A stretch of 64,000 nt of DNA from Anoxybacteroides tepidamans (lineage in GTDB: Bacteria > Bacillota > Bacilli > Bacillales > Anoxybacillaceae), in NCBI RefSeq assembly GCF_014201465.1, contig NZ_JACHEP010000011.1:32382-96381 (forward strand), written 5' to 3'. Numbering within the stretch: the first letter of the stretch is position 1; each line of letters opens with the position of its first letter. The translations under genes and the position numbers were made by a program. Under the pieces are notes generated by a model. That model searched no databases. It was not told where the DNA came from and saw only the letters and a list, made by a program, of their open reading frames with translations. Below are positions 27,313 to 36,923 of this stretch, piece after piece.

Positions 27313-28663
27313 ATGCAGTTCCAATGTTTTGGTGCACGAACGATTTGTTTTGCCATACTCTAGAGCGCCAGCGCCATAGCATCAGCAACCCGCGCAGCCA
27401 TTCATCGGCGATGAAGGAAATCCATATTCCTACGAGCCCTAAACCGAAATAAATGCCGAGAACATATGAAATAGTTACACTCACCCCCCACATCGATAAA
27501 ATCCCCATATAGACAGGAAATTTGACATCTCCTGCGGCTCGGAGCGAGTTAATAATAACAAGGTTGAATGAGCGTCCTGGCTCTAAAATGACCGTTAACA
27601 ATAAAAGCGTTTTGCTCGTTTCAATAATTTGTTTGTTCGTTGTAAAAATTGAAAGAAGAGAATCAGAGAATGCGAAGCAAATCGATGCCATCGCAATGGA
27701 AATGATGATGGCGCTGCGCAAACTTTTTAAACATCGTTCGTACGCGTCTTCATATTGCTCAGCGCCAACAAAATGACCGACGAGAATTTGTGTTCCTTGG
27801 CTGATCGCAATTCCGAACAACCAGACGAACATCATAATATTTTGTGTATATACTCTCGTTGTTAATGCTTCCGTGCCGATCCATGTAATAAAGTACGTAA
27901 TAAGCATCTGGGCCGTATTATATGCTAAATGTTCTCCGGCAGAAGGGATGCCGATTTTCAACAAGTTGCGAACGTGATGCAGCGGCAACGAAACAAGCCG
28001 CGATGGGGAAAACGACAGATTCGTCCGTTTTACTAAAAGAACGAAAATGACAATAAGTCCGATCACCCGGCTGACTGTTGTCGAAATCGCCACTCCTTGG
28101 ACGCCTAAAACCGGGATTCCGAACGGACCGAAAATAAAAAGATAGTTTCCAATGACGTTAAGAATGTTCATGCCAATTGTAATGTACATCGTATCGCGAG
28201 TATACCCGTAGCTTTTTAAAATGGCCCCAATCGTCATAATGAGCGCTTGCACAAATAAAAAGCCGCCGACGATTCCTAAATAAGAGTATGCTTCATGCAA
28301 TAATTCAGCAGGCAATTTCATGACATATAATAGTTGTTTTCCAAACAGCAAAAGTATTAGGCTTAATAAAAGGCTGAATAAAAAATTGGCACTAATCGAT
28401 ACAAGAGATACTTCGGCCGTGCTCTTTTCGTCTTTTGCCCCTACATATTGAGCCACTAAAATGGATGTTCCCATTGCGATGAATTCGAACATAACGATGA
28501 CGAGGAAAACGATTTGATTCGCTACGCCGACAGCGGCAACCGAATCATCAGAATATTGGCTAAGCATCAGTGTATCGGCATTTCCCATGAGCATATACAA
28601 AAGTGTTTCGATAAAGATCGGCCATGTTAACACAAATAAAGATAGCTTTCTTTCTTTTTTCAA
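27311..28663 (-). CDS. MATE family efflux transporter (YisQ-like)
   Basis: A 450-residue, 12-segment membrane protein of the MatE family, which exports drugs or metabolites in exchange for Na+ or H+. Family features: WPIFIETLLYMLMGNADTLM in TM1, VAAVGVANQI, GTSILVAQYVGA, and the internally repeated second half (GIPSAGEHLAYN, ISQGTQILVGHFVGA). Translation probably starts at TTG 28663, eight bases after AAGGGGG; the open frame's ATG (28684) lies upstream of that site. It is paired divergently with an AraC regulator, as yisQ-yisR are in B. subtilis. Substrate unknown. Confidence 0.85.
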   Translation of the reverse strand: MKKERKLSLFVLTWPIFIETLLYMLMGNADTLMLSQYSDDSVAAVGVANQIVFLVIVMFEFIAMGTSILVAQYVGAKDEKSTAEVSLVSISANFLFSLLLSLILLLFGKQLLYVMKLPAELLHEAYSYLGIVGGFLFVQALIMTIGAILKSYGYTRDTMYITIGMNILNVIGNYLFIFGPFGIPVLGVQGVAISTTVSRVIGLIVIFVLLVKRTNLSFSPSRLVSLPLHHVRNLLKIGIPSAGEHLAYNTAQMLITYFITWIGTEALTTRVYTQNIMMFVWLFGIAISQGTQILVGHFVGAEQYEDAYERCLKSLRSAIIISIAMASICFAFSDSLLSIFTTNKQIIETSKTLLLLTVILEPGRSFNLVIINSLRAAGDVKFPVYMGILSMWGVSVTISYVLGIYFGLGLVGIWISFIADEWLRGLLMLWRWRSRVWQNKSFVHQNIGTA

Positions 28664-28784
28664 CAAGACAACCCCCTTACACATTCCGACGTAAAAACTA
28701 TATTCAGTGTATCGGTTTTATGGCATAATAAAAAGAGAACAACACGATTCAATTTGTACATTTCCGACATAAAGAGGGAGAGAG

Positions 28785-29648
28785 ATGGCACATATTGTGT
28801 TTCATTTGCCGCCGTTTCCAACGTTTATTAAAGGGGGAGAGGCGGTATTTGCGAAAGGAAAAAAGCATTTTCGGCGAACGTTTTCTGTTTTTGATTTGTT
28901 GTATGTGAAACGAGGATGTTTGTACATGGCGGAAGAAGGCAGTTTTTTTCAAATAGGCGCAGGGGAATATGTCATTCTTATTCCACAGCGCGAACATTAT
29001 GGTTATCGTGAGTGTACGGAAGACACGTTATTTATTTGGCTCCATTTTACGATCGAACAACACTATAAAATGGTCGAAAAAGAGGAGCTGAGCTGGCATG
29101 ATATTATCGAACGGGAAGCGACGTATGTAGAAGCCGTGCAATATGCGTTTCATGTGCCGCAATACGGAAAAATAAAACAAAAAGAGCGGGTCGAACAACT
29201 ATTGCAACAAATCGTTGATTTAAATGAAGATGGCGCTCCGGATAGTCCATTGAAACAGCAAATATATTTCTCCGATTTTCTTTTGCAGCTACAAAAGCAG
29301 GCGTTGCATATTCCGACAGCCTCGGAAAAAGTGTGCGCGGAAGCGATTCAATACATTCATGAGCATTATAGGGAGCCGGTTGATATGAAATTGCTCGCTC
29401 AATCGTTGCGCTTTCATCCAGACTATATTACGCGCTGTATGCAAAAAACGATGGGAATGAGCGCGATTGAATATTTGCATCATTACCGGCTGGCGAAAGC
29501 AAAAAAATGGCTGGCGGAAACGAACGAAACGGTCGATGCGATTGCCAAAAGGGTAGGTATAGAAGATGGCGCTTATTTGTCGCGGCTTTTTAAAAAAATC
29601 GAAGGGGTCACACCGACTGAATATCGCCGCACCGTTCACCGCACATAA
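28785..29648 (+). CDS. AraC family transcriptional regulator (YisR-like)
   Basis: A 287-residue regulator. The N-terminal cupin-like sensor domain spans about residues 15-100 (AGEYVILIPQREHYGYRE). The C-terminal double helix-turn-helix spans about 185-285, with MKLLAQSLRFHPDYITRCMQ and the second motif VDAIAKRVGIEDGAYLSRLF. Residues FKKIEGVTPTEYR are the canonical AraC ending. GAGGGAGAG precedes the ATG. The divergent neighbour is the MATE transporter, which it may control. Ligand unknown. Confidence 0.88.
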   Translation: MAHIVFHLPPFPTFIKGGEAVFAKGKKHFRRTFSVFDLLYVKRGCLYMAEEGSFFQIGAGEYVILIPQREHYGYRECTEDTLFIWLHFTIEQHYKMVEKEELSWHDIIEREATYVEAVQYAFHVPQYGKIKQKERVEQLLQQIVDLNEDGAPDSPLKQQIYFSDFLLQLQKQALHIPTASEKVCAEAIQYIHEHYREPVDMKLLAQSLRFHPDYITRCMQKTMGMSAIEYLHHYRLAKAKKWLAETNETVDAIAKRVGIEDGAYLSRLFKKIEGVTPTEYRRTVHRT

Positions 29649-29649
29649 A

Positions 29650-29669
29650 AAGCGAGGGGATTCCCTCGC

Positions 29670-29671
<2 letters not shown>
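29650..29671. terminator. Bidirectional terminator yisR / neopullulanase
   Basis: AAGCGAGGG / CCCTCGCTT with a GATT loop between convergent genes; it includes the neopullulanase stop codon. Confidence 0.8.
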
Positions 29672-31484
<1,813 letters not shown>

Positions 31485-31608
31485 TTAAAATCTTTTTTTA
31501 TTGTTCTGTTATATATGCGACCAAAAAATACCTTTCAAGCTTTTTATGTTCAGAGTAAAGGATGAAAAAGAAAAAGTCAACGGACATTCAAAAAATATTA
31601 AAAAACAG

Positions 31609-31636
31609 TTGTCAAAACGATAAATGGTTGTATAAT
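31609..31636 (+). promoter_or_regulatory. Promoter of the mdxEFG operon
   Basis: TTGTCA (31609-31614), a 16-base spacer, TATAAT (31631-31636): a near-consensus sigma-A promoter. A LacI-type operator and a cre-like site lie just downstream. Confidence 0.7.
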
Positions 31637-31650
31637 TAGTAATAAGAGTT

Positions 31651-31666
31651 GTGCAATCGTTTTCGC
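31651..31666. promoter_or_regulatory. Putative MalR operator, mdxE side
   Basis: GTGCAATCGTTTTCGC, similar to the operator at 31469. It sits about 8-24 bases downstream of the predicted mdxE transcription start, a position where a bound repressor would block transcription. Confidence 0.5.
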
Positions 31667-31689
31667 AACCATATATTTTTGTGGAATTG

Positions 31690-31703
31690 TGAAAGCGTTT
31701 GTA
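31690..31703 (+). promoter_or_regulatory. cre-like catabolite control site
   Basis: TGAAAGCGTTTGTA resembles the CcpA cre consensus with one mismatch under the relaxed form. It is located in the mdxE leader, so glucose repression by CcpA is plausible. Confidence 0.45.
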
Positions 31704-31743
31704 TTTTTGTATTTATTTTTTAAATCATTAGGAGGGGTCGAAA

Positions 31744-33039
31744 ATGAAGAAGATGGTATCTATTTTTTCATCGTTTGCTTTAACAGCAGGGGTGTTGGCA
31801 GGATGTGGTCCGGATAAAGAGGCAACGAAGCCAAAAAACAACGAAGGTGAAAGCAAGACAGCCACAACAGAAGATGGCATGCCTCCGAAACCAGATAAGC
31901 TTGTTGTTTGGGAAGACGTGAAGCGCGGAGTGGCATTAGAGCCAGCTATTAAAGCGTTTGAACAAAAGTACGGCATTAAAGTCGAGTACAAAGAAGTAGA
32001 AATGGCAACAAAACAGCGCGATCAGCTTCGTTTAGACGGTCCAGCAGGAACAGGACCTGATGTCATTACTGTTCCGCACGATCAAATCGGTCAACTTGTG
32101 ACAGAAGGATTAATTCGCGAAATCAACGTAGATCAATCGGTATTGGATACGTTTACAGAGTCATCGCTGAAAGCGGAAACTTATAACGGAAAGCTTTACG
32201 GTTTGCCAAAAGCGGTTGAAACACCTGTATTTATTTACAATAAAAAATTGATGGACAAAGCTCCAGAAACGATGGATGAACTATATCAATTTGCAAAAGG
32301 ATTTACAAAAGGAGATAAATACGGTTTCTTAGCGCTTTGGGATAACTTCTACTTTGCACACGGTGTTATTGCAGGTATGGGTGGTTATGTATTTAAAGAC
32401 AATAACGGTACGTTAGATCGCAACGACATCGGTTTAAATAATGAAGGAGCAGTAAAAGGTACAGAGTATATTCAAAAATGGTACAAAGAGTTGTTCCCGA
32501 AAGGAATTATCGGTGAAAACGGCGGTTCGACGATGGACGGCTTGTTTAACGAAGGAAAAGTTGCGTCTGTCATGAACGGTCCGTGGGCTTTCCAAGGCAT
32601 GCGTGATGCCGGCATTGATATCGGCGTAGCGCCGATGCCGACATTGCCAAATGGCGAACATGTCAAAACGTTTATGGGTGTAAAAGGATGGCACGTATCT
32701 GCCTTCTCGAAAAATCCGGAATGGGCAACAAAATTAATTGAATTCCTTACAAACGAAGAAAATGCGAAAAAACGCTTTGAGTTGACAAAAGAAATTCCGC
32801 CGGTGAAATCGTTAATTAACGATCCGTTAATTGCGAACGATGAAGGAGCAAAAGCAGTAGCAATTCAATCGCAATATGCCGTTCCAATGCCAAACATTCC
32901 GGAAATGGCGGAAGTGTGGAGTCCAATGGCAACAGCGCTTCAACTAGTCGCCAATCAAAAAGCTGAACCGAAAAAAGCGTTGGATGACGCGGTGAAAACG
33001 ATTAAAACAAACATTGAAACGAACCACCCAAGCAAGTAA
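31744..33039 (+). CDS. mdxE: Maltodextrin-binding lipoprotein
   Basis: Extracytoplasmic solute-binding protein of the maltodextrin ABC importer. It is 431 residues, with a lipoprotein signal peptide and lipobox LAGC (about residues 18-21), so it is anchored to the outer face of the membrane. It belongs to family 1 binding proteins (PDVITVPHDQIGQLVTEG, YGLPKAVETPVFIYNKKLM, NGPWAFQGMRDAGIDIGVAPMP). AGGAGGGG precedes the ATG. The first gene of mdxE-mdxF-mdxG, it is followed by a hairpin that may stabilise its mRNA relative to the permease genes. Confidence 0.94.
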   Translation: MKKMVSIFSSFALTAGVLAGCGPDKEATKPKNNEGESKTATTEDGMPPKPDKLVVWEDVKRGVALEPAIKAFEQKYGIKVEYKEVEMATKQRDQLRLDGPAGTGPDVITVPHDQIGQLVTEGLIREINVDQSVLDTFTESSLKAETYNGKLYGLPKAVETPVFIYNKKLMDKAPETMDELYQFAKGFTKGDKYGFLALWDNFYFAHGVIAGMGGYVFKDNNGTLDRNDIGLNNEGAVKGTEYIQKWYKELFPKGIIGENGGSTMDGLFNEGKVASVMNGPWAFQGMRDAGIDIGVAPMPTLPNGEHVKTFMGVKGWHVSAFSKNPEWATKLIEFLTNEENAKKRFELTKEIPPVKSLINDPLIANDEGAKAVAIQSQYAVPMPNIPEMAEVWSPMATALQLVANQKAEPKKALDDAVKTIKTNIETNHPSK

Positions 33040-33046
33040 AAGGTGA

Positions 33047-33072
33047 GCGGTACCTCTTTTTAGAGGTACTGC
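33047..33072 (+). other. Intercistronic hairpin mdxE-mdxF
   Basis: 11-bp stem (33047-33057 with 33062-33072) with a TTTT loop but no strong T-run after it. It looks like a partial terminator or an mRNA-stabilising structure that would favour the binding protein over the permeases. Confidence 0.6.
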
Positions 33073-33158
33073 TTCAACTTTCTGTCGCTTGTTTATTTAT
33101 TCACAATAAAACGGTTTGCCTTTCGCTCCTCGCGATGTTTTAGAAAGGAGACAATAAC

Positions 33159-34442
33159 ATGGAAACACTAATGTATCAATCCAAACACCGAAAGATCGCC
33201 CTCGGCTTATCCGTTGTTCCAGGACTGGGGCAATTATATAATCGTCAATATGTGAAAGGAATTCTTTTTCTTATTTTAGCGGCTTCCTATTATATTGTGT
33301 TTGGGAATTTGCTTGATATCGGTTTGTGGGGACTTGTGACACTTGGGACAGTGATCGGTCGCGACCATTCTATTTTTTTACTTGTAGAAGGAATTTTAGC
33401 GGCCATTGTTCTTGTATTTGGGCTTGGTTTTTACGCATTTAATTTGTATGATGCGTACAAAAATGGGCAAAAGCGTGATTTAGGGCTGAAAATCAATTCA
33501 TTGCGCGAGCAATATCATACACTTGTCAATAGCGGTTTTCCATATTTAATGATTTCACCAGGTTTTATTCTTTTAGTGTTTGTCGTGATTTTCCCGATTA
33601 TTTTCGTTGTACTTCTTGCGTTTACGAACTACGATTTATATCATTCGCCTCCAGCCAAATTAGTCGATTGGGTCGGTTTTCAAAACTTTATTGACTTAGT
33701 GAAGCTTGACCTTTGGCGTAAAACGTTCATTAACGTATTAGCATGGACGATCGTTTGGACGTTTGGAGCGACGACGCTGCAAATCGCTCTCGGCATTTTC
33801 TTGGCGATTATTGTCAATCAAAAGGATTTAAAAGGAAAGGCGATCATCCGGACCATTTTCATTTTGCCATGGGCTGTACCAGCGTTCGTGACAATTCTTG
33901 TTTTCTCTGGAATGTTTAACGAATCGTTTGGAGTCATTAATAAAACGATTTTGGCTGCGTTCGGTATCGATGCGATTGACTGGATGACTGATCCGTTTTG
34001 GACGAAAGTGGCGCTCATTTTCATTCAAACGTGGCTTGGGTTTCCGTTCATTTTTGCGATGACAACCGGAGTGTTGCAAGCGATTCCGAATGAATTGTAC
34101 GAAGCAGCAATTGTCGACGGAGCAACAGCGTGGCAAAAATTCACTAAAATTACCCTTCCGCTCGTTTTGTATGCAGTCGCACCAATTTTAATTACACAAT
34201 ATACGTTTAACTTCAACAACTTTAACATTATTTACTTATTCAATGGCGGCGGTCCTGCGGTGTCTGGGCAAAACGCAGGGGCAACCGACATTTTAATTTC
34301 GTGGATTTACCGCTTAACGATGACATCTGCCCAATATTCAAAAGCGGCGGCCATTACGTTGCTCTTATCTCTCGTTGTTGTATCAGTAGCATTATGGCAA
34401 TTTAGAAGAACAAAATCATTTAAAGAAGAGGATATGATGTAA
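33159..34442 (+). CDS. mdxF: Maltodextrin ABC transporter permease MdxF
   Basis: Inner-membrane permease of the maltodextrin importer, 427 residues. Its N-terminal extension with three or four hydrophobic segments precedes the core, as in MalF. The EAA loop EAAIVDGATAWQKFTKITLP near residue 315 contacts the ATPase. AGAAAGGAGAC precedes the ATG. No ATPase gene is in the cluster; a general sugar ATPase (MsmX type) elsewhere is the likely partner, as in B. subtilis. The next gene begins one base after the stop. Confidence 0.93.
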   Translation: METLMYQSKHRKIALGLSVVPGLGQLYNRQYVKGILFLILAASYYIVFGNLLDIGLWGLVTLGTVIGRDHSIFLLVEGILAAIVLVFGLGFYAFNLYDAYKNGQKRDLGLKINSLREQYHTLVNSGFPYLMISPGFILLVFVVIFPIIFVVLLAFTNYDLYHSPPAKLVDWVGFQNFIDLVKLDLWRKTFINVLAWTIVWTFGATTLQIALGIFLAIIVNQKDLKGKAIIRTIFILPWAVPAFVTILVFSGMFNESFGVINKTILAAFGIDAIDWMTDPFWTKVALIFIQTWLGFPFIFAMTTGVLQAIPNELYEAAIVDGATAWQKFTKITLPLVLYAVAPILITQYTFNFNNFNIIYLFNGGGPAVSGQNAGATDILISWIYRLTMTSAQYSKAAAITLLLSLVVVSVALWQFRRTKSFKEEDMM

Positions 34443-34443
34443 T

Positions 34444-35286
34444 ATGAGCATGAAAAGACAAAAAATTATCCGCTTAACATTGTCGTATTTAGTTATTTTG
34501 GCGATGACGGTCATCATTGTGTATCCGCTTCTTTGGGTGATCGGTTCATCATTTAACCCAGGGCAAAGTTTATCTGGATCAAAAATGATTCCTGATAATG
34601 CAACGCTTGCTCACTATAAAGAACTGTTTGACACGTCGAAAAGTGATTATTTACTTTGGTATTGGAATTCTCTAAAAATTTCAACACTAACGATGATTTT
34701 CTCTGTTATTTTAGTCAGTTTGACAGCTTATTCATTTTCTCGCTATCGTTTTGTCGGACGGCAAAATGGCTTAATGACGTTTTTGATTTTACAAATGATT
34801 CCAAATTTTGCGGCGTTAATTGCGATTTATGTTCTTGGATTGTTGACCGGATTAATTGATACGCATTTAGGGCTTATTCTTGTGTACGTTGGCGGCGCTA
34901 TTCCGATGAATACGTGGCTGATGAAAGGATATTTGGATACAATTCCGAAAGAATTGGATGAGTCTGCGAGAATTGATGGTGCGGGGCATTTGCGTATCTT
35001 CTTTCAAATCATTATGCCGCTGGCGAAACCAATTATTGCAGTTATTGCGCTCTTTACATTCATTGCTCCATTTGGTGATTTCATTTTGGCGAGTGTGTTG
35101 CTTCGTAGTAAAGAAAAATATACGCTTGCGGTCGGTTTATACGATTTAGTAGCAAAACAATTTGGAAGCGAGTTTACAACGTTTGCTGCTGGTTCTGTAT
35201 TGATCGCCGTGCCAATCGCTATTCTCTTCCTTTCATTCCAAAAGTATTTCGTATCTGGATTAACAGCCGGTGGAACAAAAGGATAA
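34444..35286 (+). CDS. mdxG: Maltodextrin ABC transporter permease MdxG
   Basis: Second permease, 280 residues with six transmembrane segments. The EAA-type loop ELDESARIDGAGHLRIFFQI is near residue 180, and the C-terminus FQKYFVSGLTAGGTKG is typical of MalG. Adjacent to mdxF with a one-base gap, so translationally coupled; the GAAGAGG site lies inside mdxF. A terminator follows. Confidence 0.93.
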   Translation: MSMKRQKIIRLTLSYLVILAMTVIIVYPLLWVIGSSFNPGQSLSGSKMIPDNATLAHYKELFDTSKSDYLLWYWNSLKISTLTMIFSVILVSLTAYSFSRYRFVGRQNGLMTFLILQMIPNFAALIAIYVLGLLTGLIDTHLGLILVYVGGAIPMNTWLMKGYLDTIPKELDESARIDGAGHLRIFFQIIMPLAKPIIAVIALFTFIAPFGDFILASVLLRSKEKYTLAVGLYDLVAKQFGSEFTTFAAGSVLIAVPIAILFLSFQKYFVSGLTAGGTKG

Positions 35287-35293
35287 GAAAAGA

Positions 35294-35322
35294 AGGAAAG
35301 AATCGTTTAGGTTCTTTCCTTT
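35294..35322 (+). terminator. Terminator after mdxG
   Basis: GGAAAGAA / TTCTTTCC hairpin followed by TTT. The T-tract is short, so read-through into the amylase gene is possible. Confidence 0.6.
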
Positions 35323-35381
35323 CGCACTGTTTCAAGCTATATTAAAACAGTAGATGTGGAATGAATAGGGAGTGGGAAGAA

Positions 35382-36911
35382 ATGAAACAAGCATTTTTTT
35401 CTTTTGTCGCTGTCCTGTTGCTTTCGTTTGCGATCCCGGCGCAAGCAGCAACGAACAACGAGCGAATGTGGCAAGATGAAGCGATTTATTTTATTATGGT
35501 CGATCGATTTAACAATATGGACCCAACGAATGACCAAGACGTGAACGTAAATGATCCGAAAGCGTATCACGGCGGCGATTTAAAAGGAGTGACTGCTAAG
35601 CTCGACTATATTAAAGAAATGGGCTTTACAGCAATTTGGCTGACGCCGATTTTTCAAAATGAACCGGGCGGCTATCACGGCTATTGGATCTCTGATTTTT
35701 ATAAAGTCGATCCGCACTTCGGTACGTTGGACGATTTAAAAACGTTAGTGAAAGAAGCGCATAAGCGCGATATAAAAGTCATTTTAGATTTTGTTGTGAA
35801 TCATACCGGGCCTCATCATCCTTGGTTGAACGATCCGACGAAAAAAGATTGGTTTCATGAAAAAAAAGAGATTTTCAACTGGACCAATCAACAAGAGGTT
35901 GAAAACGGCTGGCTGTTCGGTCTGCCGGACTTAGCGCAAGAAAATCCGGAAGTGAAACGCTATTTAATCGATGTCGCCAAATGGTGGATTAAAGAGACGG
36001 ACATCGACGGCTATCGCCTTGACACAGTCAAGCATGTGCCAAAATCGTTTTGGCAAGAATTTTCGAAAGAAGTCAAATCGGTCAAAAAAGACTTTTTCCT
36101 GCTCGGTGAGGTGTGGCATGACGATCCGCGCTACATTGCCGATTACGGAAAATACGGAATCGACGGATTTGTTGATTTTCCATTTTATAAAGAAGCGTCG
36201 CAAATTTTCAGCAAGGCTGATCAGTCGCTCGATCCGCTTTATAGCGTGTGGCAAAGAAACGAATCATTTTACGAGCGTCCGTATTTGCTCGGGACGTTTT
36301 TAGACAATCATGATACGGTTCGTTTTACGAGATTAGCTTTAGAAAATAAACAAAATCCGATTACGAGAATCAAGCTCGGATTAACGTATTTGTTTTCGGC
36401 ACCGGGCATACCGATCATGTATTACGGAACAGAAATTGCGCTAGACGGTGGAAAAGATCCAGATAATCGCCGGCTAATGAATTTCCGTACGGATCAAGAA
36501 ATTGTGGATTATATTAAGAAGTTAGGGGAATTGCGAAAACAGCTTCCGTCATTGCGGCGTGGCGATTTTACGTTGCTTTATGAGAAAAACGGAATGGCCG
36601 TCTTTAAGAGGACGTATAAAGGAGAAACCGCGGTCATCGCTATTAACAATACAGGAAAAACGCAAAAAGCCCATTTGACAAACGACCAACTTGAACCTGG
36701 AAAAGAGCTCCGTGGGCTGCTTGCCGGTGATTTAGTTCGGAGTGATCAAAATGGATATGATGTAATTTTGAATCGAGAAACTGCCGAAATTTATGTGCTT
36801 GCGAAAAAGACAGGGTTGAATATTCCGTTTATTGCCATGTTAATAGCGATTTACGTGTTATTTGGCTGGTTTTTATATTATGCAAAAAAACGGTCGAAAC
36901 AGACGACGTAG
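35382..36911 (+). CDS. Alpha-amylase with signal peptide and C-terminal membrane anchor
   Basis: GH13 alpha-amylase, 509 residues, acting outside the membrane on starch or maltodextrins. A Sec signal peptide (about 1-22, cleavage after AQA) precedes the barrel. Motifs: YFIMVDRFNN, VILDFVVNHTG, nucleophile DGYRLDTVKHV, acid/base LLGEVWHDDP and FLDNHDT. After the beta-sandwich domain there is a transmembrane segment at about 482-500 followed by KKRSKQTT, consistent with tethering to the outer face of the membrane. Sequence style suggests subfamily GH13_36, unverified. ATG 35382 lies behind GGGAGTGGGAAGAA. It sits between the importer and alpha-glucosidase genes, feeding substrate to MdxEFG. Confidence 0.9.
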   Translation: MKQAFFSFVAVLLLSFAIPAQAATNNERMWQDEAIYFIMVDRFNNMDPTNDQDVNVNDPKAYHGGDLKGVTAKLDYIKEMGFTAIWLTPIFQNEPGGYHGYWISDFYKVDPHFGTLDDLKTLVKEAHKRDIKVILDFVVNHTGPHHPWLNDPTKKDWFHEKKEIFNWTNQQEVENGWLFGLPDLAQENPEVKRYLIDVAKWWIKETDIDGYRLDTVKHVPKSFWQEFSKEVKSVKKDFFLLGEVWHDDPRYIADYGKYGIDGFVDFPFYKEASQIFSKADQSLDPLYSVWQRNESFYERPYLLGTFLDNHDTVRFTRLALENKQNPITRIKLGLTYLFSAPGIPIMYYGTEIALDGGKDPDNRRLMNFRTDQEIVDYIKKLGELRKQLPSLRRGDFTLLYEKNGMAVFKRTYKGETAVIAINNTGKTQKAHLTNDQLEPGKELRGLLAGDLVRSDQNGYDVILNRETAEIYVLAKKTGLNIPFIAMLIAIYVLFGWFLYYAKKRSKQTT

Positions 36912-36923
36912 GAGGCGGGGCAG

